Shown here one piece after another: positions 31,845 to 40,378 of a stretch of DNA of 64,000 bases. Within the stretch, counting starts at the first letter, position 1, and the number at the start of each line of letters is the position of its first letter. The translations under genes were made by a program, and so were the position numbers. The notes beneath the pieces were generated by a model. That model did not search any database. It saw nothing but the letters and a program-made list of their open reading frames with translations, and was not told the origin of the DNA. This DNA is from Streptomyces sp. 378 (lineage in GTDB: Bacteria; Actinomycetota; Actinomycetes; Streptomycetales; Streptomycetaceae): NCBI RefSeq assembly GCF_030124145.1, contig NZ_JASKMS010000013.1:124001-188000 (forward strand), read 5' to 3'.

Positions 31845-32696
31845 ATGGGTTCGACCATCTGCCCGACCCGCAGCAGCCGCGCCGACCTGGACTGGACGGT
31901 GCTGCACGCGGCCAGGACCGCCCCGGTTCGGGCGGCGGGCGGACCGGATCGTCGTCTATCCTCCGATTCGGGTGAGACCGGTCTCGGTCTCACGAGAACA
32001 CTCGAGGAGGTGGGTCCGGTCACTGGGACCGACGCAGGGACCGAAGACGGCCAGGCGGAGCAGCCCGAGGGCCAGGGCGGCACGGGCGCGGAGACGGCCG
32101 CGGAGCGCAGTGCGCGCTTCGAGCGGGACGCGCTCGAGTTCCTCGACCAGATGTATTCGGCCGCGCTGCGCATGACGCGCAACCCGGCCGACGCCGAGGA
32201 CCTGGTGCAGGAGACGTACGCCAAGGCGTACGCGTCCTTCCACCAGTTCCGCGAGGGCACCAACCTCAAGGCGTGGCTGTACCGGATCCTCACCAACACC
32301 TTCATCAACTCGTACCGCAAGAAGCAGCGCGAACCTCAGCGCTCCGCGGCCGAGGAGATCGAGGACTGGCAGCTCGCCCGCGCCGAGTCGCACATGTCGA
32401 CGGGCTTGCGCTCCGCGGAGTCGCAGGCGCTCGACCACCTGCCCGACTCGGACGTGAAGCAGGCGCTCCAGGCCATTCCCGAGGAGTTCCGTATCGCCGT
32501 GTATCTCGCGGACGTCGAGGGGTTTGCCTACAAGGAGATCGCCGACATCATGGGGACACCCATCGGTACGGTGATGTCCCGGCTGCACCGGGGCCGCCGT
32601 CAGCTGCGCGGCATGCTGCAGGACTACGCCCGTGACCGCGGGATGGTCCCGGCCGGTGCCGGAGAGTCGAACGAAGCGAAAGGCTCGGGGTCATGA
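31845..32696 (+). CDS. sigR: ECF sigma factor SigR, long (SigR') and short forms
   Basis: A group 4 (ECF) sigma factor for the thiol-oxidative stress regulon. Region 2 is visible as LVQETYAKAY with KAWLYRILTNTFINSYRKKQ, and region 4 as EFRIAVYLADVEGFAYKEIA with GTVMSRLHRGRRQLR. The ATG at 31845 gives a 283-residue protein. A GTG at 32010 gives the 228-residue canonical SigR. The difference is exactly 55 residues, matching the known unstable SigR' isoform of S. coelicolor made from the SigR-driven transcript. The extension carries one Cys (STICPTRS). The stop overlaps the rsrA start (ATGA). Targets include thioredoxin and mycothiol genes elsewhere. Confidence 0.96.
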   Translation: MGSTICPTRSSRADLDWTVLHAARTAPVRAAGGPDRRLSSDSGETGLGLTRTLEEVGPVTGTDAGTEDGQAEQPEGQGGTGAETAAERSARFERDALEFLDQMYSAALRMTRNPADAEDLVQETYAKAYASFHQFREGTNLKAWLYRILTNTFINSYRKKQREPQRSAAEEIEDWQLARAESHMSTGLRSAESQALDHLPDSDVKQALQAIPEEFRIAVYLADVEGFAYKEIADIMGTPIGTVMSRLHRGRRQLRGMLQDYARDRGMVPAGAGESNEAKGSGS

Positions 32697-33004
32697 GCTG
32701 CGGAGAGCCGCACGAGACGGATTGCAGCGAAATCCTCGATCATCTCTATGAGTTCCTCGACCGTGAGATGCCGGACTCGGACTGCGTGAAGTTCGAGCAC
32801 CACTTCGAGGAGTGCTCGCCCTGCCTCGAGAAGTACGGGCTGGAGCAGGCTGTGAAGAAGCTCGTCAAGCGCTGCTGCGGGCATGACGACGTGCCGGGCG
32901 ACCTGCGGGACAAGGTCATGGGGCGGATCGAGCTGATCCGCTCCGGCCAGGCCGTCCCCGACCAGGACGTCACGGCCTCGCCCGCCGCGCCCCAGGAGTC
33001 CTGA
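32693..33004 (+). CDS. rsrA: Redox-sensing zinc anti-sigma factor RsrA
   Basis: A 103-residue ZAS-family anti-sigma factor. Cys11, His37, Cys41 and Cys44 (HHFEECSPC) reproduce the zinc site of S. coelicolor RsrA with identical numbering. Oxidation forms the Cys11-Cys44 disulfide, expels zinc and releases SigR. Additional Cys3, Cys31 and Cys61/62 are also present. The start overlaps the sigR stop by four bases, so stoichiometry is translationally linked. Confidence 0.97.
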   Translation: MSCGEPHETDCSEILDHLYEFLDREMPDSDCVKFEHHFEECSPCLEKYGLEQAVKKLVKRCCGHDDVPGDLRDKVMGRIELIRSGQAVPDQDVTASPAAPQES

Positions 33005-33157
33005 CACTCCTGCGCTTTTCAACTACCCACGCTCCGAGGGGGATAGTCCCTTCGAACGCGTCACTCGAACGTGCTAACCCGCGGGTCATCCACCCGCGGA
33101 CCCCCCTGCCGCCGCCCTAGGCTCCGGGCCTGACGGACATGGCCGGGGGAGGGGCTC

Positions 33158-34495
33158 ATGGAAGCGGTACCGGCACGGGCACGGGTCTACATCGCCTGTG
33201 TCGTGATGGCCGCGCTGCCCTGTCTGCTGCCGCTCCCGGACGTCCGCACACCCTGGTGGGCGGTCGCGCTGCTCGCCGCGCTGTACGCCGGCTGCGAACG
33301 CGTCGCCCGGTCCCGGTTCGTGGGGCTCTCCCATCCGGCCGGGACCTTCTACCCCGTGCTGCTCGCCGGTGCCTTCCTGCTGCCGGCACCCGCCGCCGCG
33401 CTGGTGGCCGTCCCCGGGGCGCTGCTCTCGCAGGCCCGGCAGCGGCCCGTGGCGCTGCGGCGCACCTGGCGGGCCGCCCAGCTCGTCCTGGGGGTGTGGG
33501 CCGCGGCCACGACACACCGGTTGCTCGGCGGGCGCGACGCGGTCGTCGCGGGCGACGTCCCCTACGCCCTCGGGCCCGCCGGGGCGGCCGTGCTGGTGTT
33601 CTGCCTGGTGCTGGCGCTGCTGGACGGCGGGATCCTGGCCGTGGCAGAGCGGGTGCCGGTGCGGCGGGCCTGGCGGGGACTGGTGACGCGCTCCCTCGCG
33701 CCGATCGCCGTGCACGGCCTCGCCGGGCTGATGATGGCCGTGCTGTGGCGCAGCCCGTACGGTCCTGTCGCCGCGCTGCTGGTGCTGCTGCCCATGTGCG
33801 TCTCGTGGTGGGCGTTCGCGCAGTACCACCGGGAACGGGCCGCCCACCAGGCGACCATCCGGGCGCTGGTCCAGGCCGTCGACATCAAGGACGGGTACAC
33901 CCGCGGGCACAGCGAGCGGGTCGGCCAGGCCTCCTTGATGATCGCGCGCGAGCTGGGCATGGACGACGAGCGCGTCGAGGTGCTCCGCTTCGCCGGGATC
34001 CTGCACGACGTGGGGAAGCTGGGCGTGCCCACCCGGCTGCTCAGGAAGGACGGGCCGTTGACACCCGAGGAGCGGCGGGTGATCGAACTGCACCCCGAGT
34101 ACGGGCACGAGATGGTGCGCGGCATCGGCTTCCTCGGCGAGGCCCGCGCCGCCGTGCTGCACCACCACGAGCGACTGGACGGCAGCGGCTACCCGTACGG
34201 TCTGGTGGGCCGTCAGATTCCCGAGTCCGCACGGGTCGTGGCGGTCGCGGACGCCTTCGACGCCATGACCTCCACCCGGAGCTACAGCAGGGCCCGGCCC
34301 GTCGCCGTGGCCCTGGCGGAGCTGGAGCGGTGCGCGGGCAGCCACTTCGACCCGGTGATGGTCACGGCCCTCGTCGAGGCCGTCCGGCGCACGGGATGGC
34401 ACCCCGCCGTGACCGCCGACGACGAGGAGACCCGCCCGGCCCGGGTGCCCCCGCCCGGCGCCCCCCTTTCCAGCCGCCCGGGGGCACACCGATGA
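33158..34495 (+). CDS. Membrane HD-GYP-domain phosphodiesterase-like protein
   Basis: A 445-residue protein. About six or seven membrane helices occupy residues 10-230. A cytoplasmic HD-GYP domain follows with HSERVG, HDVGKLGVP (HD dyad near residue 287) and HHHERLDGSGYPYGL (the GYP signature near residue 335). HD-GYP proteins hydrolyse cyclic di-GMP or related dinucleotides. All visible metal-binding histidines are present, so activity is plausible. The C-terminal 40 residues are Pro-rich. It overlaps the next HD gene by four bases, and the pair lies 150 bases after rsrA. Confidence 0.93.
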   Translation: MEAVPARARVYIACVVMAALPCLLPLPDVRTPWWAVALLAALYAGCERVARSRFVGLSHPAGTFYPVLLAGAFLLPAPAAALVAVPGALLSQARQRPVALRRTWRAAQLVLGVWAAATTHRLLGGRDAVVAGDVPYALGPAGAAVLVFCLVLALLDGGILAVAERVPVRRAWRGLVTRSLAPIAVHGLAGLMMAVLWRSPYGPVAALLVLLPMCVSWWAFAQYHRERAAHQATIRALVQAVDIKDGYTRGHSERVGQASLMIARELGMDDERVEVLRFAGILHDVGKLGVPTRLLRKDGPLTPEERRVIELHPEYGHEMVRGIGFLGEARAAVLHHHERLDGSGYPYGLVGRQIPESARVVAVADAFDAMTSTRSYSRARPVAVALAELERCAGSHFDPVMVTALVEAVRRTGWHPAVTADDEETRPARVPPPGAPLSSRPGAHR

Positions 34496-35739
34496 GCGCG
34501 GACCGGCCGCCACCGCTCCTCACCCTCGTCCACGCCTGCGCCGCCCTCCTCGCCGTCGCCTCCCTCGCCGCCACCCTCCACCAAGGGCTGGAGGAACGCC
34601 GGGTCGCCGTCGCCTTCGGCGTCCTCGTCACCGTCGGTGAGCTCACCCGCCGCAACGGCGCGCGGGTGCGGGAGCCGGCACCGCTCGGCGCCGCCGCGGC
34701 CCTGTCCTACGCGCTGCTCGGGGAGGCCGGCGGGCGGGCCACGCACCACGGCCCGGCCCAGGTCGTCGCCGTCGTGCTGGCCGCCTCACTGCTCGGCAGC
34801 GTGCCGCACATCGCTCGCGGGCAGGGGCCCACGGTCGACCACCTGGCGCGCCGTGTGCTCACCGTCGGGTTCGTCGCCCTGTGCTTCCAGCCCCCCTACA
34901 ACCGGGGCATGTTCGACGACTGGGGCGGCCCCGCCTACGCGCTGCTGCTGCTCGCGCTGCTGTCCCTGACCACGCTGTGCGACGCGGTGTTCGCCGCCGC
35001 CCTGGCCCGCACCCGCACCGGCTGGCCCTTCGGGCCGGTGCTGCGGGACGAACTGCGGGGCTTGTGCGGCATCGGGTCCGCCGTCATCGCCACCGGGGCG
35101 GTGATGGCGCTGGCGGTCGCCGTCGTGGGGCTGTGGGCGCTGCCCGTCTTCTCCGTGCCGCTGCTGCTCGCCCAGATGTCGTTCCGGCGCTACGCCGCGG
35201 TCCGGGCGACCTATCGGCAGACCATCGCCTCCCTCGCCCGGGCCACCGAGGTCGCCGGCTACACCCCGGCCGGGCACGCCCGGCGCGTCGCCGCGCTCAG
35301 CCGGGCCGTGGGCCGGGACCTGGGGCTGACCGAGCCCGAACTGGGCGTGCTGGAGTACGCCGCGCTCATGCACGACATCGGCCAGCTGAGCCTCGTCGAC
35401 CCGGTGCCTGCGGGCGCCACCGCCGCGCTGTCCGCCACCGAGCAGCGGCGGATCGCGCTGCTCGGCGGGGCTGTCGTGCGGCAGACCGGCGTCGACGAAG
35501 CGGTGGCCGTGGTCGTGGAGCGGCAGGCCGACCCCTACACCGAGCAGCCGCTCGCGGCGCGCATCGTCCGGGCGGTGAACGCGTACGAGGAGAAGTCCCG
35601 GGAAGGAGGGCCCGGCGGGCCGCTGACGGCGCTGGAGGAACTCCGGCTCGCCACCGCCGGCACATACGCCCCGGAGGTGGTGGAATCACTGGCCCGGGTA
35701 CTGGCAAGGAGCAGTCTGACCCTGCCCGTGGCTGGGTAA
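34492..35739 (+). CDS. Second membrane HD-domain protein (degenerate, no GYP)
   Basis: A 415-residue protein with about seven membrane helices in residues 8-240 and a C-terminal HD domain (TPAGHARRVAALSRAVGRDLG and MHDIGQLSLVDPV). Unlike its partner, the HHHExxDGxGYP segment is missing, replaced around VERQADPYTEQPLAARIV. It may be catalytically altered or act as a regulatory subunit. The start overlaps the stop of the HD-GYP gene (ATGA), so both proteins should be made together, possibly as a membrane heterodimer. Confidence 0.88.
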   Translation: MSADRPPPLLTLVHACAALLAVASLAATLHQGLEERRVAVAFGVLVTVGELTRRNGARVREPAPLGAAAALSYALLGEAGGRATHHGPAQVVAVVLAASLLGSVPHIARGQGPTVDHLARRVLTVGFVALCFQPPYNRGMFDDWGGPAYALLLLALLSLTTLCDAVFAAALARTRTGWPFGPVLRDELRGLCGIGSAVIATGAVMALAVAVVGLWALPVFSVPLLLAQMSFRRYAAVRATYRQTIASLARATEVAGYTPAGHARRVAALSRAVGRDLGLTEPELGVLEYAALMHDIGQLSLVDPVPAGATAALSATEQRRIALLGGAVVRQTGVDEAVAVVVERQADPYTEQPLAARIVRAVNAYEEKSREGGPGGPLTALEELRLATAGTYAPEVVESLARVLARSSLTLPVAG

Positions 35740-35856
35740 CCCATGGGTAATGAGCGCCCTCGAGGCCGTACGTGGTTGGATGCGAAGGAGAAGGTGTCCG
35801 GGGGCTCGAAACACAGCTACGGCCAGCCCACCGCACGGAACTGGCAGGCGGGAATC

Positions 35857-36837
35857 GTGAGGATCTTCGGCAAGGGACGGCACCGGCCCTCCGCCTCCTG
35901 GCGGCAGGCCACAGACCGGGCGTTCACCCTCATCGGCGACGGCCGGTACGAGGACGCAGGCGCACTGCTGACACGTGCCGCCGATCTGGAGCCCTGGCTT
36001 TCCGAGTCCTGGTTCAACCTCGCCCTGCTGCACAAGTTCCGGCACGACTGGGAGCAGGCGCGGGCGGCCGGACTGCGGGCCGTGGCACTGCTCGACCGGG
36101 ACGCCGGCGCGCCCGACTGGTGGAACGTGGGCATCGCCGCGACCGCGCTCCAGGACTGGCCGCTGGCCCGGCGCGCCTGGCAGGCCTACGGGCTGCGGTT
36201 GCCGGGTGCGGCCAACGACTCCGGTGAGCCCGTCGGCATGGCCCTCGGCAGCGCGGCCGTACGGCTCTCCCCGGAGGGGGAGGCCGAGGTCGTGTGGGGG
36301 CGGCGGCTGGATCCCGCCCGGATCGAGGTGCTGTCCATTCCCCTGCCCTCGTCGGGGCGCCGCTGGGGCGAGGTCGTCCTGCACGACGGTGTGCCGCACG
36401 GGGAGCGGACCACGGCCGCCGGGCACACCTACCCGGTGTTCGACGAGATCGAGCTGTGGGCGCCGTCGCCCGTGCCGACGTGGGTGGTGCTGCTGGAGGC
36501 CGCGACGGAGGCGGACCGGGACGCGCTGGAGCAGCTCGCCGGGGACGCCGGGTTCGCCGCTGAGGACTGGTCCTCTTCGGTGCGGTTGCTGTGCCGGATG
36601 TGCTCGGAGTCCCGGATGCCGTCCGACGAGGGCGACGGGGAGCACCTCGATCCGCACGATCACAGTGAGCCGGGGCACCCCGGGCCGCTGGGGCACCGGA
36701 CGGACGGGCAGCTGTGGGTGCCGGAGCGGGAGTGCGGGTTGGCCGCGCCGGCTTCGCTGGTTCGGGGGTTGCTGGACGGGTGGGTGGCCGACAGTCCGGA
36801 TTCCCGGGATTGGCGGGATTTGGAAGAGGTGTGCTAG
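35857..36837 (+). CDS. Tetratricopeptide-repeat protein
   Basis: A soluble protein of about 326 residues. The first 120 residues form TPR-like helices (DRAFTLIGDGRYEDAGALLT, WFNLALLHKFRHDWEQARAA). The rest is a distinct region with CRMCSESRMPSDE and a His/Asp-rich stretch (DPHDHSEPGHPG), perhaps a metal site. I chose GTG 35857 (VRIFGKGRHRP) because strong conservation-like sequence begins there. In-frame starts at 35743 and 35794 would add up to 38 residues, the first only four bases past the previous stop. No function is known to me. Confidence 0.75.
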   Translation: MRIFGKGRHRPSASWRQATDRAFTLIGDGRYEDAGALLTRAADLEPWLSESWFNLALLHKFRHDWEQARAAGLRAVALLDRDAGAPDWWNVGIAATALQDWPLARRAWQAYGLRLPGAANDSGEPVGMALGSAAVRLSPEGEAEVVWGRRLDPARIEVLSIPLPSSGRRWGEVVLHDGVPHGERTTAAGHTYPVFDEIELWAPSPVPTWVVLLEAATEADRDALEQLAGDAGFAAEDWSSSVRLLCRMCSESRMPSDEGDGEHLDPHDHSEPGHPGPLGHRTDGQLWVPERECGLAAPASLVRGLLDGWVADSPDSRDWRDLEEVC

Positions 36838-36871
36838 CGCCGTTGTCGGGTGTGGCTGTGCCGTGGTGGCT

Positions 36872-36892
36872 CGCGCGGTTCCCCGCGCCCCT
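36872..36892. repeat. REP-like intergenic palindrome, copy 2
   Basis: CGCGCGG-TTCC-CCGCGCCCCT hairpin after the TPR gene. It is preceded by the same GTG/TGG-rich lead-in that precedes copy 3 at 45331-45351. Confidence 0.6.
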
Positions 36893-36969
36893 GAAAGCAG
36901 GGCGTTTCACCCGCGTACCCTGTATCAGCATCTCAGCCCGGTCAGTTTCAGGAAGGCGTACGTAACGTC

Positions 36970-37620
36970 ATGGCTCAGCAGGACACCGATCAGCAGCGCT
37001 CGGGCGTGCTCCCCGTGGATGACGAGGGGTACGTGATCGATACGGAGGACTGCGAGGAGCGCGAGGCGGCCTGGCGGGAGCGGGGGACCTCGCGGCCGAT
37101 CACAGTGGTCGGGAACCCGGTGCTGCACAAGGAGTGCAAGGACGTCACCGACTTCGGCGACGACTTCCAGCAGCTCGTCGCGGACATGTTCGCCAGCCAG
37201 CGGACCGCCGAGGGCGTGGGCCTCGCCGCCAACCAGATCGGGGTCGACGCGAAGGTCTTCGTCTACGACTGCCCGGACGACGAGGGCGCCCGGCACACCG
37301 GCGTGGTCTGCAACCCCAAGCTCGTCGAACTGCCCGCCGACAAGCGCCGCCTGGACGACAGCAACGAGGGCTGTCTGTCGGTGCCCACGGCGTACGCGCC
37401 GCTCGCCCGGCCGGACTGCGCCGAGGTGACCGGGCAGGACGAGAAGGGCAACCCGATCAAGGTGCGCGGCACCGGATACTTCGCACGGTGTTTGCAGCAC
37501 GAGACGGACCACCTGTACGGCTATCTGTACATCGACCGGCTCTCCAAGCGCGAGCGCAAGGACGCGCTGCGGCAGATGGCCGAGAACGAGCCCCGCTACC
37601 CCGTGGTGGCCAACGACTGA
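36970..37620 (+). CDS. def: Peptide deformylase
   Basis: A 216-residue peptide deformylase. Motif 1 GVGLAANQIG (residues about 79-88), motif 2 EGCLSVP (about 133-139, Cys metal ligand) and motif 3 QHETDHLYG (about 177-185, HExxH) are all intact. It removes the formyl group from nascent proteins with a metal cofactor. The N-terminal 30 residues are an acidic extension seen in actinobacterial forms. It is probably monocistronic, since a hairpin follows. Confidence 0.96.
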   Translation: MAQQDTDQQRSGVLPVDDEGYVIDTEDCEEREAAWRERGTSRPITVVGNPVLHKECKDVTDFGDDFQQLVADMFASQRTAEGVGLAANQIGVDAKVFVYDCPDDEGARHTGVVCNPKLVELPADKRRLDDSNEGCLSVPTAYAPLARPDCAEVTGQDEKGNPIKVRGTGYFARCLQHETDHLYGYLYIDRLSKRERKDALRQMAENEPRYPVVAND

Positions 37621-37641
37621 GATCTCGGCTTCACCAGGCGC

Positions 37642-37681
37642 ACGGCGTCTGTTCGGGTTCCCCACCCTGAACAGGCGCCGT
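37642..37681 (+). terminator. Terminator after peptide deformylase
   Basis: A stem of about 15 bp (37642-37657 with 37665-37681, one mismatch) with a short loop, followed by TTCGTCTGT. The remaining 230 bases to the terpene synthase gene should hold its promoter; an AT-richer patch lies around 37780-37830. Confidence 0.75.
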
Positions 37682-37913
37682 TCGTCTGTGCCGTTCGCCT
37701 GTCCGTCGCACGTTCGATCGCTTCTGCTCTCCTGGCGATCCACCGGTAGTCACACAACGGGAGATTCGGCACTGTGAGGTAGCGAATGAAGCAAATACGT
37801 TCCCAGAACGGTCAGTTGTAGTGCTGAATGGGATGAGCGGGGTATGCAACGGCGCACGCCCGGCACGAAGGGAGGGGCGCCCGCGCCAACTGGCGGCTGA
37901 GAGGGGTTAGTTC

Positions 37914-38999
37914 GTGCATGCTTTGTCACACGGAACCACGCCGACACAGGCCACGATCGCAGTTCCACCGTCGCTCTCTCTCCCGGTGATCGAGGCGGCG
38001 TTTCCCCGGCAACTCCACCCGTATTGGCCGAAGTGCCAGGAGAGGACGCGGGCCTGGCTGCTCGAAAAGCGGCTCATGCCGGCGGACAAGGTGGAGGAAT
38101 ATGCCGACGGTCTTTGCTACACGGACCTCATGGCCGGGTACTACATCGACGCCTCCGATGAGGTCATGCAGGCGATCGCCGACTACAGCGCATGGTTCTT
38201 CGTCTGGGACGACCGTCACGACCGCGACATCGTGCACGGCCGACCCGCCGCCTGGCGGCTGCTGCGGGACCGGCTGCACTCGGCCCTCGACTCCCCGGGG
38301 GAGCACCTGCACCACGAGGACCCACTGGTCGCCGGGTTCGCGGACAGCGTGCTGCGGCTGTACGGCTTCCTCTCCCAGACGTGGAACCTCCGGTTCGCCC
38401 GGCACTTCCACGCGGTGATCGACGCGTACGACCAGGAGTTCCACAATCGCACCCGGGGAGTCGTGCCGACGGTCGAGGAATACCTCCGGTTGCGCCGGCT
38501 CACCTTTGCGCACTGGATATGGACGGACCTGCTGGAGCCGACCGCCGGCTGTGAGCTTCCCGACCCCGTCCGGAAACACCCGGCATATCGACGGGCGGCG
38601 CTGCTGAGCCAGGAATTCGCCGCCTGGTACAACGATCTGTGCTCGCTCCCGAAAGAGATAGCGGGCGACGAGGTGCACAATCTCGGAATCAGCCTCATCA
38701 CCCATGAGGGGCTGACTCTGGAACAGGCGGTCGTGGACGTGAGGGGCCGCGTCGAGAAAAGTATCGCCGATTTCATCGACGCCGAGCACCAGGCCTTACG
38801 GTTCGCCGAAGAACTCGCCGACGGCACCGTGCGGGGAAAAGAACTGAGCGCCGCCGTGCGGGCCTGCCTGAGCAATATGCGGAACTGGTTCAGTTCCGTC
38901 TACTGGTTCCACCACGAGTCCGGCCGGTACATGGTCGACAGCTGGGACGACCGGTCCACGCCCCCGTACGTCAACAACGAAGCGGCAGGTGAGAAATGA
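37914..38999 (+). CDS. eizA: Epi-isozizaene synthase (sesquiterpene cyclase)
   Basis: A 361-residue class I terpene synthase, the same length as the S. coelicolor enzyme (SCO5222, cyc1/eizA). The aspartate-rich motif DDRHD is at residues 99-103, and the NSE triad NDLCSLPKE lies near 240-248. The aromatic pair F95/F96 before the first motif is retained, as in the characterised enzyme. It cyclises farnesyl diphosphate to epi-isozizaene, the precursor of the antibiotic albaflavenone. It has a GTG start, and the P450 gene overlaps its stop. Confidence 0.96.
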   Translation: MHALSHGTTPTQATIAVPPSLSLPVIEAAFPRQLHPYWPKCQERTRAWLLEKRLMPADKVEEYADGLCYTDLMAGYYIDASDEVMQAIADYSAWFFVWDDRHDRDIVHGRPAAWRLLRDRLHSALDSPGEHLHHEDPLVAGFADSVLRLYGFLSQTWNLRFARHFHAVIDAYDQEFHNRTRGVVPTVEEYLRLRRLTFAHWIWTDLLEPTAGCELPDPVRKHPAYRRAALLSQEFAAWYNDLCSLPKEIAGDEVHNLGISLITHEGLTLEQAVVDVRGRVEKSIADFIDAEHQALRFAEELADGTVRGKELSAAVRACLSNMRNWFSSVYWFHHESGRYMVDSWDDRSTPPYVNNEAAGEK

Positions 39000-40366
39000 C
39001 CGTCGAGTCTGTGAAGCCCGAGACCCCGCCGGCGGTGGGGCCGGGGGAGCCACCCCGGGCGGGCGGCGGGGTCCCCGTCCTCGGCCACGGCTGGAAACTG
39101 GCGCGCGACCCGCTGGCGTTCATGTCCCGGCTGCGCGAACACGGCGACGTCGTCCGGCTGAAGCTCGGGCCGAAGACGGTGTACGCGGTCACCACCCCGG
39201 ACCTGACCGGCGCCCTGGCGCTGAGCAACGACTTCATCATCGCCGGGCCGCTGTGGGAGTCCCTGGAGGGCCTGCTCGGCAAGGAGGGCGTGGCCACGGC
39301 CAACGGCCCGCGTCACCGGCGCCAGCGGCGCACCATCCAGCCCGCCTTCCGGCTCGACGCCATCCCGGCCTACGGACCGATCATGGAGGAGGAGGCGCAC
39401 GCACTCACCGAGCGCTGGAAGCCCGGCGAGACGATCGACTGCACCTCCGAGTCCTTCCGGGTGGCCGTGCGCATCGCGGCGCGCTGCCTGCTGCGCGGCG
39501 ACTTCATGGACGAGCGGGCCGAGCGGCTGTGCGTCGCCCTCGCCACCGTCTTCCGTGGGATGTACCGGCGGATGGTGGTCCCGCTCGGACCGCTCTACAA
39601 CCTGCCGCTCCCGGCCAACCGCGCATTCAACCGGGCCTTGGCCGATTTGCATCTCCTGGTCGACGAGATCGTCGCCGAGCGCCGGGCATCCGGTCAAAAG
39701 CCGGACGATTTGCTGACGGCATTGCTGGAGGCGAAGGACGAGAATGGCGACCCGATCGGGGAACAGGAGATCCATGATCAGGTCGTCGCGATCCTCACCC
39801 CCGGCAGCGAAACCATCGCCTCCACGATCATGTGGCTGTTGCATATGCTCGCGGAGCACCCCGAACACGCCGACCGCGTGCGGGACGAAGTGCAGGCCGT
39901 CACCGGTGGGAGGCCGGTGGCATTTGCAGACGTCCGAGGACTCAGGCACACCAACAATGTCGTCGTCGAGTCGATGCGTTTGAGTCCGGCCGTCTGGATT
40001 CTCACGCGCCGGGCGGTACGGGACACGGAACTCGGTGGATATCGCATTCCGTCCGGGGCGGACATCGTCTACAGCCCGTACGCGATCCAGCGCGACCCGG
40101 AGTCGTACGAGCGGCACCTTGAGTTCGATCCCGACCGCTGGCTTCCGGACCGGGTCAAGGACATCCCCAAGCACGCCATGAGCCCCTTCAGCGTGGGCAA
40201 CCGCAAGTGCCCGAGCGACCACTTCTCGATGGCCCAGCTGACGCTGGTCACGGCGGCGCTGGCGACCAGGTACCGCTTCGAGCAGGTGGCGGGGTCGAGG
40301 GACGACACACGGGTGGGGATCACGCTCCGGCCGCACGACCTGCGGGTGCGGCCGGTGGAGAGGTGA
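38996..40366 (+). CDS. Cytochrome P450 CYP170A1-type albaflavenone synthase
   Basis: A 456-residue P450. The I-helix threonine region is TPGSETIAST, the K-helix ExxR is ESMR, and the heme loop FSVGNRKCPSDHF provides the Cys ligand. It should oxidise epi-isozizaene twice at C5 to albaflavenone. CYP170A1 of S. coelicolor also has a moonlighting farnesene synthase site with an Asp-rich motif I remember as D253-D257 (DDxxD). Here the aligned residues 248-252 read DENGD, with Glu at the second position. Its ATG overlaps the eizA stop (ATGA), confirming a two-gene operon. Confidence 0.94.
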   Translation: MTVESVKPETPPAVGPGEPPRAGGGVPVLGHGWKLARDPLAFMSRLREHGDVVRLKLGPKTVYAVTTPDLTGALALSNDFIIAGPLWESLEGLLGKEGVATANGPRHRRQRRTIQPAFRLDAIPAYGPIMEEEAHALTERWKPGETIDCTSESFRVAVRIAARCLLRGDFMDERAERLCVALATVFRGMYRRMVVPLGPLYNLPLPANRAFNRALADLHLLVDEIVAERRASGQKPDDLLTALLEAKDENGDPIGEQEIHDQVVAILTPGSETIASTIMWLLHMLAEHPEHADRVRDEVQAVTGGRPVAFADVRGLRHTNNVVVESMRLSPAVWILTRRAVRDTELGGYRIPSGADIVYSPYAIQRDPESYERHLEFDPDRWLPDRVKDIPKHAMSPFSVGNRKCPSDHFSMAQLTLVTAALATRYRFEQVAGSRDDTRVGITLRPHDLRVRPVER

Positions 40367-40378
40367 GAGCCCCTGGCC

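Noticed and set aside
33086..34513. A 475-codon minus-strand ORF opposite the HD-GYP gene
   Set aside because: It is a GC-skew shadow. The plus-strand product has intact HD-GYP motifs and membrane helices.
37914..40366. A larger biosynthetic gene cluster around the terpene synthase
   Set aside because: Only the synthase and the P450 form the operon. Flanking genes (deformylase and nrd genes) are housekeeping.
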